Positions 24,225 to 35,316 of a stretch of DNA of 64,000 nt are shown here, piece by piece. The translations under genes were made by a program, and so were the position numbers. The notes beneath the pieces were generated by a model. The model saw only the letters and a program-made list of their open reading frames with translations. It was not told the origin of the DNA and did not search any database. Origin of the DNA: Utricularia gibba (taxonomy: Eukaryota; Streptophyta; Magnoliopsida; Lamiales; Lentibulariaceae); the NCBI GenBank assembly GCA_002189035.1, contig NEEC01000018.1, positions 62,001 to 126,000 of the forward strand. Direction: 5' to 3'. The stretch's first letter is position 1. The number at the start of each line of letters is the position of its first letter.

Positions 24225-25395
24225 AAGAACGTTTTCAAAATAATATTTTTTTCTTATATTAAAACTGCATCATTCTTCTACATTACAAACTATTTAGAAT
24301 AGTATTAATGGATGTCATTTAGTACTAATAACCTGCATCCACAAGGGTTTGGGCACTGATTAATATAATAAGCAGCTTCTAGAACCCTTATGGTTTATTG
24401 CTTAGTGATTATTAGCAACCCCTAGACTTCTCTGGGTATCGTTTCGTGACAATAAACAGCATCTACACCCCTTTGGATACTGTTTAGTGATATTAAGTAA
24501 CATACAAATTTCTTTGAAAATAAATGTTGACACTGAATCATTCTTTTTGATAAAATACTTTTTAAATAAATGTTTAAAACAACACTATTTATCGCTTAAA
24601 ACTTTTAAAAAAAATATTGTATTTATTTTTTTAATTAAAAACATTTTCTTGTATAGATTAGCATCAATAATTATCAAATTTATATTAACTTATGATGTTT
24701 CAAAATTTTGATTGAAATAATGTTGATATTGTGAAATGTAGTTATTTAAATAAATAATAAATTATTAATTTTGTTTAGATCTATATTGGAGAGTAAAGAA
24801 ATAAGACCTGATGAAGTTATATTAACGAGTGCATTGCACTAATGTGTGGAGTCCATGGAAAATCAATTAGGGATGGAAATACATCAATTTGGTATTAATG
24901 AGCATATAAAAATTGATCTCTCACTTTATAATTAGATTTTCCCATTTTATGGAAAATGTGGTAACTTGGACTATGCTAGTAATGTTTTTTAGGAGATGAC
25001 GGAAAATGATGATTAACTTATGGCATTATGGATTTACAACCATGAGTGCAATTGCACTGATGTGTGGAGTATATGGATCTTTTATTTCAGATGAATGTGC
25101 ATCATTTTTTTTATTAGTCAGCAGATAAAAATGGAGCTCTCGTTGTGTAATTTGATTATCATAATTTATGTAAAAAATGATGGCCTTGATTACGCAAGGA
25201 AATAATCACTAAGAGGTGCCTAGAAGGATTCTAGATGTTGTTTATTATCATAAATTGATGCCCAAACCCTTTTGACACCGCTTATTTGTACTAAACGATG
25301 TCCATGAACACTTTTCTGAATAGTTTATAATATAGAAAAGTTATGGCATTTTTAGTATAAGAAAAAATGTAAATATTCTTTTGAAAACATTATTA
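24225..25395. mobile_element. TIR element (about 1.17 kb) carrying a PPR gene fragment
   Basis: Long terminal inverted repeats of about 170-200 bp are visible. The left arm (24228-24440) has GTTTTCAAAA, TTTTTTCTTATA, AAACTATTTAGAA, ATTTAGTAC, AGGGTTTGGGCA and CTAGAACCC. The reverse complement of the right arm (25185-25395) has the same strings in order: GTTTTCAAAA, TTTTTTCTTATA, AAACTATTCAGAA, GTTTAGTAC, AGGGTTTGGGCA and CTAGAATCC. The left arm also holds a degenerate repeat of about 44 bp (24327-24530). The right end abuts a copia integrase remnant, as if inserted there. No transposase is encoded, so it is non-autonomous. The superfamily is not determined. Confidence 0.7.
24800..25190 (+). 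pseudogene. PPR repeat-protein fragment, tandemly duplicated, inside the TIR element
   Basis: Plus-strand reading from about 24803 gives PDEVILTSAL, then after a frame change GMEIHQFGINEHIKIDLSLYN, a stop, IFPFYGKCGNLDYASNVF, a stop and EMTENDD. These match plant PLS-type pentatricopeptide repeats (usual wording G-EIH-, SLYNSLIDMYGKCG-L-YA--VF-EM-EKDV). A second diverged copy follows with a period of about 217 bp: GTGCATTGCACT at 24829 and GTGCAATTGCACT at 25046 are equivalent points. PPR proteins bind organellar RNA; this piece is too short and too broken to function. It looks like host coding sequence captured by the TIR element. Confidence 0.65.
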
Positions 25396-26160
25396 GTGTT
25401 GAGCTTGTTGATTCTTCCATTGCTTTGTCAGATTCAAGCATAAAGAGCAAACATTGAGAAACCAGGAACAAAAGATAATTCAAACATGGTTCATAGGTCT
25501 TAGGAATATATATTCTATATCCTTTTGTGACATTACTATACCCAAAAAATAATCTTAATTGTGCATTATCCTCAAGTTTTGTTCTCCTAGCATTTGGAAT
25601 ATGAACATAGCAAATACATCCAAATATTCTAAGATAACCCACTGTTCTTTTGGCATTAAGCCATTGCTCGTGAGCTGACTTTCCATCTAATGACTTGGAG
25701 GACAAATTTAACAAGTATATTGACATAGCCACTGCTTCTGCCCAAAACACTGTGGGGATGAATTTTTCATCAAGGAAACACCTAGTCATATTTAAAATGA
25801 TACAATTTTTACGTTCACATACACCATTTTGCTCAAGTGTATATAGAGCGGTGTAAAATTGGATCGTACTTTCCTTTTCACAGTATTTTTTGAGTATTGG
25901 TGCTACATACTCCCCTCCATTGTCTGATTGTATAACCTTAATTTTCTATTCAGTTTATATCTCTGTCAGAGCTTTGAATTTTTGAAACATATAAAAAACT
26001 TTACTTTTTCTTTTCAAAAAATAGACCCAACAAAACCGAGAGAAATCATCAATAAAGGCAAGAAAATACTTGTTACCATTCAAAGATGTCTTCTTGAAGG
26101 GTCCACAAATATTAGTGTGCATGAGATCTACTTGTTCTTAGCTATGGCGTTACTTCTATA
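25390..26160 (-). pseudogene. Ty1/copia integrase remnant (element 1, part 3)
   Basis: Minus-strand reading shows the integrase core: [14 protein letters not shown] near 26110, then [19 protein letters not shown] near 26020, VIQSDNGGEY near 25930, EQNGVCERKN near 25820, and FWAEAVAMSIYLLN with LRIFGCICYVHIP at 25352-25789. D, D and E of the catalytic triad are visible but a stop and frame changes break the reading. Its upstream parts lie at 28060-28481 and 29887-30053, separated by two later insertions. Reverse transcriptase is missing: the downstream side is cut by the TIR element ending at 25395. Confidence 0.85.
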
Positions 26161-26385
26161 TGGGGAATCTGCAGAAACGCCCCCCACTGTTTACACACAT
26201 GAGCAAAAATGTTTCAAAAGTTTACTGTGGCGTAATTTTGCTCTTAAAGTTCACACACAGATGTAACAGTGCCCCAATTGTTTGGCAAAACGTTTTACTA
26301 TGTCATGCATATTTGAAAAATATATTTTTTGCCCCAAATGTTTCCAAGTATGCAATTTTGCCCCATATTAGCATTTTTTTAATTA

Positions 26386-26511
26386 TTAATAATAATAACA
26401 ATAATAATAATAATGATAATAATAATCACAATAATAACAACCATGATAATAATAATAATAATGATGATGATGATGATGATGATAATAATAATAATGATGA
26501 TGATGATGATG

Positions 26512-26560
<49 letters not shown>
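26386..26560. repeat. Compound microsatellite (AAT)n/(GAT)n
   Basis: About 175 bp of AAT units with two GAT blocks (near 26460-26482 and 26496-26514). It lies inside the MULE-like element. An open frame reads through it as Asn/Asp runs, which is an artefact of the repeat. Confidence 0.95.
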
Positions 26561-26561
<1 letters not shown>

Positions 26562-26719
26562 ACACTAATTTGGATAAGATGCTAATGATTTAAACTATAA
26601 ATTGAGATGAAAACATTAATGAAAATAAATGTAAAATGATTAAGCATTTGTCTCATAGAAAACCAAATGACAAGTTCATTAGTCGATTTGCATAATGTAA
26701 ACGAGATACAAGTACCACG

Positions 26720-27482
26720 ATTACAACATCATCTAGGACCTCATTGGAGATTTTTTGCCAGTAGGTTTCTTCCCTTTTTTGCTCATGACAGATGGTTGTG
26801 CTGTAACCAAAGAAAGAGTGCTAGTGCTAGGTGTTGGATAAGGGGCCTTGGACTCATCTTCATTGAAGCCATGCTCTTGTTTTTTTTCGCACTGTTTCTT
26901 CTCCTTCTTGAAGGTGTAACTTGCACTGCCACAACCATTGAATTGGCAATTCTCAAAGAATGCGCAGTATTTGAATGAACTTCCCTTTCGTGATTCATCA
27001 TGAGCTGATCTTGTGCGTTTCTTTACCTACACATGAAATCAACCATAATAATAGTGGCTGCCCCTAGTTTAAAAATCAAGTGACTTGTTGAATTCGCACC
27101 ATGATTTCAACACTCTGAACGCTAGTAATCCTTCCCTCTGCACATACCACACAATTGCAGAAAACGAGTTAGTCCCCTTCTAAGAATTGTTCATGCATAT
27201 CATTATAACGCTGAAACATTGTATGCCCATGGATGAGTGAAACAAACCTTTGATGCTTGAGGTCTCGCTATCTGTGTCAATTGTGGATTTGTAACTATTA
27301 CTACCGGAATCGCGATGATTGAGGAGGTGATCTAGTAGGGGAATCGCGATGTAGGTGACTGGGTAGCGTACCGAGCGGCGCTGTCGTTGTTGTGACCTAG
27401 CGGCTGAAATTGGGGCTGAATCCATTTTTGGCGGTGAAGAAATGTGCTTTTCTCCATGCCGTATGACTGAAGGTGAAATCAA
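26720..27482 (-). CDS. Hypothetical two-exon ORF inside the MULE-like element
   Basis: On the minus strand, an ATG at 27425 opens MDSAPISAARSQQRQRRSVR, with an alternative upstream ATG at 27482. The frame runs to about 27250, where GTTTGTTTC could be a donor. A second open stretch (about 26985 down to 26740) reads FKYCAFFENCQFNGCGSASY, then a Lys-rich and Ser/Thr-rich tail. Several cysteines in the second part hint at a small metal-binding fold, but I recognise no family. It could be a transposon gene or captured host sequence. The exon join is inference and the gene may be dead. Confidence 0.3.
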
Positions 27483-28059
27483 GGTGGGTCGGGTCAGCTA
27501 ACTCTTGGCTGCTTGGATATTGGGGTTTAGGGCAAAATAGGGTTTAGGGTTTTAGTGGGTTTTATTGTGGACTGGTGTCGGTATTTTATGTATTATATTT
27601 TAGAATCAATTGCATCCAATAATTAAAATTACTGAAAAACTTATTATTTTGGCATCAATTAAAATATTTCGAGATAGGTGTCAAAGAGGATTAAAATATA
27701 TGATGATGAGTTAATAATATATTTCTAATTACATAAAATATGAATCAGCAATATATATTATTTATATTAGTAACATTAAAAACACCATAATGGGAAAAAA
27801 GTGCATAGTTTGAAACATTTGGGGCAAAAGCACTCATTTAAAACCTTAACGGACGTTAGGGCATTTTTGCACTACCAAAAACACTTGAGGGTAAAAATAT
27901 ATTTTTCAAATATATGTGGTGTATTAAAACGTTTTTAAAAACAATTGGGGCATTCTTGCATCTGTGTGTGAACTTTAAGGGCGAAATTGTGCAATAGTAA
28001 ACTTATGGGGCAAAAATGCTCATGTGTGTAAACAGTTGGTGGCAAAAATAAACTTGACC

Positions 28060-28481
28060 CTCTATAAAATGGTAATCTTGTTTGTTTCCCCTCATGGCAA
28101 GTACACATCTCACCCTAGCAACCCTTAGGTCCTGAAAATCTTGTACATTGTCATCTTTCTTCAATATTTTAAGATAGTTCATTCCAGTGTGTCCGAGCCT
28201 GCTATGCCACTTGTAGGACTCATCAAATATTGTGAAACAAGTTTTTGAAACACTACAAACTTCCAGCTTATATAGATTGTTACTCAACAGTAATGCATCA
28301 ATCTTTACATTTCTTGAAGAATCTTTCATATGCATCTTTACTTCCATTAGTCTTACTTGAAACTTTTGTTTCTTCAACTGTCCAAGACTAATCCAATTCT
28401 GTGTTAGACTTGGTACATAACACATATCCACAATCACTAGAAAACCATTTTTAGTTGGAAGATAAATAGTTACTCATCCTT
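28060..28481 (-). pseudogene. Ty1/copia gag-pre-integrase remnant (element 1, part 2)
   Basis: Minus-strand reading from 28437 gives MCYVPSLTQNWISLGQLKK, then LLLSNNLYKLE and SYKWHSRLGHTGMNYLKILKK, the copia gag-pre-integrase domain with its HxRLGH motif, ending in a degraded GKQ-type zinc segment near 28070. It is bounded by the MULE-like element on one side and a solo LTR on the other. It is part of the same element as 25390-26160 and 29887-30053. Confidence 0.85.
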
Positions 28482-29886
28482 TGATAAATGGAAATTTTAG
28501 CAATGTCCTTACAATAAAACCAAATTTTTGTATTAAATACATTTATAAGCCTACTTTACACATAATACAAATTTAGAAAACTTAAATAGTGGATGTCGGG
28601 GTCGATCACAAGAAGCTTGTGCTTGCTAAGTATTTCATTAGAGGCATAATTCGGAATAACAGTAAGTCTTAGTCTAAGCTCAGACCAATAGTGGTAAACA
28701 AGTTCAGTAAACAAGATCAGTAAACAATATCAGGTCTCAACGCTAAAGGTAACAAGTATTAGTTCTAACTCAAATTAATACTAACATGCCTTAACGATCT
28801 GTAGGTGGTGTGGTGCTAAAATACCTAACTTAATCTATCATGTTCTTATACTCACAATTTCAAATAACCTAAGTCTACTTAAGTCATTCATCATATTTTC
28901 GGCTAAGCTAGCCCCCAATATCATGACCAACATTGCAATTAGTTCTACCTGCATACAAAGCATATAGAACTAGGTCTATCCGGTTCTACTGGTTCTATCC
29001 CGGACTAACACCTACTGCTCCAGTTTTGATTTATTCGTCTACTTCTAAATCAAGAATCTAAGTTGTGAAACTACTTGTTCTCCTCCTTAGGTCTACCCAT
29101 CAATTGATAGAAATAAGAGCTAAGAAACAATGATGAATTTCATTAAGAATTCTAGATCCACACCACCATGCTTTATCTTAAGACATCCCTAAAGTTCTAG
29201 CTACTCATATTTTGTAGATAAAATGTAATGACATTAACATAAAACAACAATAATATTAAGAACATCGTGTAGAAGTTGGTTGCAGAAGCTAAAAACATAA
29301 ACAAACGAAAATAAAGCAGTAGAACTCTGGTTTCCGTCTACTACTGTTCACAGGCTGAAACAATAGCGCTGAACCTGGTCTTGATCTTCTTCCTTCAAAT
29401 AGGAGGTTCTTCTCTAAAAAAATCGCCTTTCTTTCTCCTTCTCCATCAGTATTCTTCGTGTTCCAGTTGGGGAGAAACCCCTCGTGTGTGTTCTGCAAAC
29501 TGCTTGAACTTTCCTCTTTGCGACTCTCTCTCCTCCTCATCTTTCTCTCACCTCCCATTGCTCAAGTCAAGTACATTCTCTGACTAATCTGCTGCTCCTA
29601 GCCCTGACTTGCAGACTGCCGCTGTGACAATGTACTCATTACTCCCTGCAGCTTGGTGAGTTGCACGAAATCCAGATTTTTTCCTTGATTCTTGGGTTGC
29701 TGCTAGACTCAAAATCAGGTTAGACATAGGGTAAGCTAAATCAAAGGATTTAACCCACTAATACACCAAAAAATCATATTTTCCCTAATCAAATAAAAAT
29801 ATTTAAAACTATAAAATTAACAACTAAACATAATTAAAAATTTGTGATTTTCATATCATAAAAGTAGGAAAATTTGTGTGCTATCA
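28482..29886 (-). mobile_element. Solo LTR, copy B (1405 bp), with target duplication TCCTT
   Basis: The block runs TGATAAATGGAAATTT to TTTGTGTGCTATCA on the plus strand, so TGATAGCACACAAA to TTTATCA on the minus strand. It is flanked by TCCTT at 28477-28481 and 29887-29891. The copia reading frame resumes on either side, showing clean insertion into a copia element. It contains the GGTCGATCACAAG motif near 28600, and the segment with GGGTAAGCTAAATCAAAGG near 29730 matches the start of the LTR at 59912. No internal genes are present, so it is a solo LTR. Confidence 0.9.
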
Positions 29887-30053
29887 TCCTTTCACTTGTG
29901 TTGATTTTGCACCTACTATGTCACTAATTACTCTTCATAAACAGATTGGATGTATTGAAAATAGGTCATATATTTATGCATATGTTTGGAAGCCCCACTA
30001 TCTAGAAACCATCCGTCCAACTTTTTAGACACTTTAAGTGCAAACCTAATAAA
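29887..30053 (-). pseudogene. Ty1/copia protease remnant (element 1, part 1)
   Basis: Minus-strand reading shows GWFLDSGASKHM, the retropepsin motif of copia elements with DSGA active-site wording, followed by YMTYFQYIQSVYEE and stops. It is upstream, in the element's own direction, of the gag-pre-integrase part at 28060-28481. Gag is missing: the next sequence is LTR copy C. Confidence 0.8.
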
Positions 30054-31196
30054 TGAAAAATTCCTAATGTCATTGCAAAAATTGAATTTTCATATCAAAT
30101 AAATTTATAATCCCTAATCCTCATAAAATACAAATTAAACACAAAATGTAAAGTGAAATTCAGGGTCGATCACAAGAAGCTAGTGCTTGTTGTGTGTTTT
30201 AGCAAATGCAGGATTATAGAATAAATATGGTACTCTTAATCCAAGGTTAGACTAACACCAGTAGATAAGTACAGTAAACAAAATCAAGTGTCAATGGTGA
30301 AAACAATAAATGCAAGTTCTAAATACTAATAATGCTAATATGACTCAAGATGATTCAGGTGATGTGGTATTAAAGTTTCTAATCTAATCCACAATTTATC
30401 TACATGCATACTCTAAACAACCTAAATCTACCCAAATTATTTCTTATATTTTTGGTTAACATAGCCTTGATTTTATCACCCATCCCACGTTTAAGTCTTC
30501 CCATTTGCGAAATATGTAGAACTAGGTTTACTAGGCTCTACTGGTTCTACTCAAAATTAAAACCTACTATCCTCATCTTGACTTGTTAGTATACCTCTAA
30601 ATCAAGCTTCTAAGTTGCACTGCTATTCGTTCCCCCCTCTTAGGTCTAATCGACAAATGTTAGAAACAAAAGCTAATGTATAAAATCATAAATTACTTAG
30701 TGACCCTAAACTACATCACCATTCTACACTTTAGGTATTTCTAAGATCTAGCCATTCATGTTCAAGATTTAAAGCATGATTTCATAAACATAAATGGAAG
30801 AGAACATCTCGAAGATTGCTAAATAGTCATGGCCAAATATTTAGCAAGCAAAAGAAAGCAAAGCGAAATAGTCTTATTCTCTATCTGCTACTATTTACAG
30901 TCCAAAACAATAGCACTAAACTGGGTTTTGGTGCTTGTTCTTTACATTTGAAATTTTTATTCTGAGAAATTTGTCTTCTTCTTCCTTATTTCATGTTCTT
31001 CCTTCCCCTCCCAGGGTCTGGTCACATTCTCTTCCTTCTTCCCTCTCCAAAAATATCTTCACTTCTTTTTTTCTCACTTTCCAAAGTTAGTACATTGTTC
31101 CTGACATCCTTACAATGCATTTTTTCTGTTCTTTTAATAATGCCCATTCTTTGAGATCTACACTTGCACGAAATTTCTATCTTCTCCCTGATTTCA
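30054..31196 (-). mobile_element. LTR-family copy C, antisense, 5'-truncated
   Basis: TGAAAAATTCCTAATGTCATTG at 30054 followed by TCAAATAAATTTATAATCCCT and AGGGTCGATCACAAGAAGCT is the family's 3' end in reverse. Similarity continues through the AGGTCTAAT and CTGCTACTATTTACAG regions to about 31196. Compared with copy B, about 220 bp at the TGATAGCACA end is missing. ATAAA occurs next to both edges (30049-30053, 31197-31201), but the truncation makes a true target duplication doubtful. Confidence 0.65.
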
Positions 31197-31337
31197 ATAA
31201 ACACTTAACTAAACAACTTAAATTTTATATTATAAACACTTAAGTAAACAACATTAATTGCATTGAGACATAAAAACGATTTAATAGATAGTGAGAAGAT
31301 GACACTCAATACGAACCCACTGCGAAGAGGAATTGGA

Positions 31338-32292
31338 AGCTGTAGTAACCAGGAGAGGAGAGGAAGATCTTCATCCTCAAGAACAGCATAAGAGCCCAGT
31401 CCAGCGCTACTGTTCCGGCTAGGGAAGAGTAGCAGACGGAAATCAGAACTCTTATTGCTTTATTTTCGTTTGTTGATATTTTCAGTTTCTACAACCAACT
31501 CTTTCAGGAAGTTCTTGACATTTTTGTTGTTTTATATTAATGTTATCATGTTTTACCTTCAAAGCATGAGTAGCTAAACCCTAGGAGTGCCTTGAGGTGA
31601 AGCATGGTGGTGGGGGTCTAGGAATCTTAATAAAATTTATCATTCTTCCTTAGTTCTTGTTTCTATCAACCCTTGGGTAGACCTAAGGAGGGGAATAAGT
31701 AGCTTCACAACTTAGATGCTTGATTTAGAGGTAGACCAATAAATCAAAACGTGAGCAATAGGTGTTAGTCCGAGGTGGAACCAGTAGAACCGGATAGACC
31801 TAGTTCTATATTCTTTGCATGCAGATAGACCTAATTGCAATGTTGGTGATGATATGGAGGACTAGCTTAGCCGAAAACATGGTGAATGACCTGAGTAGAC
31901 TTAGGTTATTTGAAGTTGTGAGTGTGGGAATATGGTAGATTAAATTAGGGATTTTGACACTACATCACCTGCAGACCCTCAAGGCACCTTAGTATTATTC
32001 TGAGTTAGAACCAGTACATGTTACCTTAGCGTTAAGACCTAATATTGTTTACTTATCTTGTTTACCGAACTTGTTTACCACTGTTGGTCCGAGCTTAAAC
32101 TAAGACTTCCTGCTATCTCGAATTATGCATTTACTAAAATACTTAGCAAGCGCAAGCTCTTCGTGATCGACCTCGATATCCACTATACAAGTTTTCCAAA
32201 TTTGTATTTTGTGTAGATTATGGATTATAAATTTATTTGATACGGATTTTCTATTTTTATTGTAACGATATTAGGAAAATTTCCATTTATCA
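31338..32292 (+). mobile_element. LTR-family copy D, sense, 5'-truncated
   Basis: From AGGAGAGGAGAGGAAGATC to TTTCCATTTATCA at 32292, this copy closely follows the second half of the LTR at 59912-61896: CAACCAACTC, GCATGAGTAGCTAAACCC, GACTAGCTTAGCCGAAAAC, TACCTTAGCGTTAAGA, TTCGTGATCGACC. It lies next to copy C in opposite orientation, with 140 bp between. Confidence 0.75.
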
Positions 32293-32919
32293 ATACTGTC
32301 AACTAAGAAAAGGACAACTTCAAGGCCAGGTGTTGACAGATGGAAAATTCCTAGTGCTGAAAGGTTCTAGTTTAAAGTAGTGCTGATACGAAATCAAGTG
32401 CTGGAATATAAAAAAACTTCATCAAGGCTCAAGTTTAGTTCTTGTGCATGCATCATCTTCTTCTCCCAAACAAGCTGGTTCTCGAGCTTTGCTCAAAGGT
32501 TCCTAGTGTTCTATTGTGAACAATTCAATCAACTTCCCTTTTCCTTGCTTTGTCGAGATATATCCTTCAGGTTTCATGGCTCATCCACTTCTATTCCTCT
32601 CGAGGCAACATATAGCTCCCAAGTGTAGCACGTGCAATCTTGTAAATGATTAGCATCCTACAAAGTTTCCCATTTACTTTGGTCCCTCTCTACAATCTGT
32701 TCTTCACGATTATGATGTCTATCTTTTTGATGTTTATGTGGGAATTTCAAATACCAATTTCCACCTCACACACTTGCTTGTGACCTGGGTGGGCTTCCAG
32801 ATCCTAAGCTGCACTAGTTGATGCTCTAATTGCGTGGTATTGCTCAATGATCCACTTCATCACTCTATAGCTTGCAGTATAGTGCCGAGCATTTATTGTG
32901 CCATAACATCAAATTTGTT
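32293..32919. other. Unassigned intergenic stretch
   Basis: No recognisable gene. It leads into a Tat-like gag remnant and may be untranslated retroelement DNA, but I see no positive evidence for that. Confidence 0.35.
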
Positions 32920-33480
32920 CTCTCCTTATGATGCGGGGTTGGCAGCACCTCAGCCCAATTTCTTTCTTTGGCCCTTAAGTCATCATCGACTCAAATGTAC
33001 TTGATAATCTTCTTTAATAGTTTCTTAGGTTTTTCGACCACCCTTAAGTTTTTAAGCCTTTGAGTTCTATGCTAGCTTTGAAGTACAAAGAAACCACTTC
33101 ATTATCTTGACCCTCTCCCACAAATCAAGTTGAATGTCTCGTGCTAATTAGTTAAATCAGTCAATAAACTCCCTCAAGCTTTCCTTTTGATGGTCATACC
33201 GAATTGAATATGATTTTGCCTTAGATGAAAGGCCTCAATATTCACTACATATAGGGTCTTGAAAAACAAGACTAACTTCCTATAGGATCTGACGCATCAA
33301 GGTTCCAATTGCCTAAATCGGGTATTTGCTACCTTCAGGAGTAAACAAGTGAATAGCTTACATCTCATATCAAATTGGTGACATGGGATACCGATCTCCT
33401 CTTCCGTCATAATTCAGTAAACCATTTGAGATGTTAAATCCCCTCCTCGTTCTTCAATCAGATTGTGTAAGAAATTCTTA
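32920..33480 (-). pseudogene. Tat-like gag remnant, second copy
   Basis: This aligns with 3690-4050: AAGTCATCATCGACTCAAATG here against AGGTCGTCATCAACTCGGATG there, and GATGGTCATACCGAATTGAA against GTGGTCATACCGAATAGAA. Wording is more diverged and stops are frequent. Just beyond, at about 33470-33525, an imperfect inverted repeat (AGAACTTCTCAGGA with TCCTAAGAAGTTCT) could form a hairpin. Confidence 0.65.
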
Positions 33481-35316
33481 GAACTTCTCAGGATTGTCCT
33501 AAGAAGTTCTTTGCGAAATTCCTGTTCGTATTTCATAAAGATTGAAAAATACATAACATTCATCTATAAACTCTAACTTGCTTAGAGTTCACTTACATTA
33601 AAATCATTACACTATTTATATATGAAGGCCACTAGAGAACAAAAGTTAATAAAGCATTATTGCGGAATACTTTTTGTGGATTATTTCTACTTCTGAAATA
33701 ATAAAAATAAATTGTGCATGAAACACATCTATTTCTATTTTTATTTATAGTGAAAATATTTTTGAAATCATGTTAAATGAACAGATCCATGTGTTCATAA
33801 CCATATCCCTTCTCTTTGTTTTACTTCTACTTCTTACGAGATTTCCCAAAAACATTTCCCTCACAAAGCCAGCTATTGTTTCTTGTAAGCAATAGCGAAC
33901 TAGTAGTAATTTCTGTAATCGACTATGAAACAACATGATAGTATTAGTAAGGGAATGTGGTATGAGTCTTTTTTTATTATGATGTGTTTGCACCTCCTTT
34001 TGTTTGTCACTATGCCATGTGTTGAGGGATTTTTTTTTTCACTTGTTTACATTACATGGTTCATTTGTTTTATCATATGGATCTTTTGATTACTCCACTA
34101 GAAAGGTGGTTGGTGTCATGATTCGTTATTGCTGAATTCTTTTTTTGTTGGTAGTGTTTATTGTTTGTCAAACAACAATCAAGAATCAATTAAAATTATT
34201 TCTCATCGTAGAAAATAAAGTTGTTTTATTGTTTTTTGTTGAATTGAGAAAACGAATGATGGGATTCATGATTGTTTGATCAGACCCCTCATTAATGGAA
34301 ATATGCTATTTCTTTGTTGAATCAGCTCTAATTCATATAGAAGGTTTCTTCTTTTATCCTCTACTGATTTTTTATTTTTATTTTTTAGAACACCGCTTTG
34401 CTATTCCTTGTTTGTTATTTTCTTTTTTTGTTGTGTTTTCTTATTGTTTGGAGTTGTATTTTTCTTGATTCACTTGTTTTTCTTTATAAGTTCATTTCAT
34501 AGACAAATATGGAGCCAACCAAAGGTAAGAGAAAAAAAAGATATCTTATCTTCAAGTCAATCGAGTAAAGAATATGTCAAGAATTTAACATGGGATTTGC
34601 TTGAACTGTAATCTTCCTTCAAGAGGCACTAATAGAGCTAGAGAAAGGGAATTTCCACAACACTTCATTTAATAAGGAAAGATGGAAAAATCTATTGCAT
34701 TAATTCAATAATACCCAATTATACAGATGTAATTTGGTAAAAATAAAAAAAAAAGTCGAATAGACTTCGAGAATATTGGAGGGTGCACAAGAACCTAAAC
34801 AATATGATTGAAATAGGATGGGAGGTTGATCTACATCACCATTTATATGCAAAATGGATAAAAGTAATTTTAATAAAATCATTAAGAATCACATTTAAAA
34901 TAATAGAAAATCAATAATCAATATGTGACCCCCATACTTCTCTTCACCCACGTGAACTCTATTGAAAAAATGAGGACGTGGATTAAGTATAGAGGTTCCA
35001 ATTTTTAATTGGCCACATTCATCCTCAATAATCTTAAATACACTAGGCCGGCGAACATGTACGTAATAGCGGGCAGGTACATCCACACGTATGGTAATGG
35101 TATTGCGTGTCACTCAGTGAAATGAGAAGATGATCCCTAGTGCTCTTTAGTTTCAAAAGCTGCCTGCTGTCAAGTGAAGGTGCGGGGGTCCTTGCTATTA
35201 CGTCACCCCTACGCAATAAATTCCATCTAAAACTAATAATCACACTTTTCCTCTTTTTATTATTTTTTTATTTTTACCATAATGCGTGCTAGCCTGTGAC
35301 TGGCAACTGACTTCTC
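33481..35316. other. Intergenic DNA downstream of the IDD gene
   Basis: AT-rich with many T-runs. Apart from the hairpin-forming inverted repeat at its left end, I see no coding pattern. The part from 35250 to 35316 is the likely 3' untranslated region of the IDD gene. Confidence 0.45.

Larger units (their letters stand above)
26160..28058. mobile_element. Long-TIR DNA transposon (MULE-like) inserted in copia element 1
   Basis: Inverted arms of about 200 bp are clear. Left (26165-26365): ACTGTTTACACACATGAGC, GTTCACACACAGATG, GCCCCAATTGTTT, TTTGAAAAATATATTTTT. The reverse complement of the right arm (27855-28058) has ACTGTTTACACACATGAGC, GTTCACACACAGATG, GCCCCAATTGTTT and TTTGAAAAATATATTTTT. 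Both flanks share TATAGA in copia sequence (minus strand), consistent with a target duplication whose exact edges I cannot fix. Arm length suggests a Mutator-like element. No transposase is present; an unknown ORF and a microsatellite fill the interior. Confidence 0.75.

Noticed and set aside
26160-26585. Open frame with long Asn/Asp runs
   Set aside because: It is the AAT/GAT microsatellite of the MULE-like element translated.
30049-31201. ATAAA on both sides of LTR copy C as a target duplication
   Set aside because: One end of the LTR is truncated by about 220 bp, so the match of an AT-rich pentamer is probably chance.
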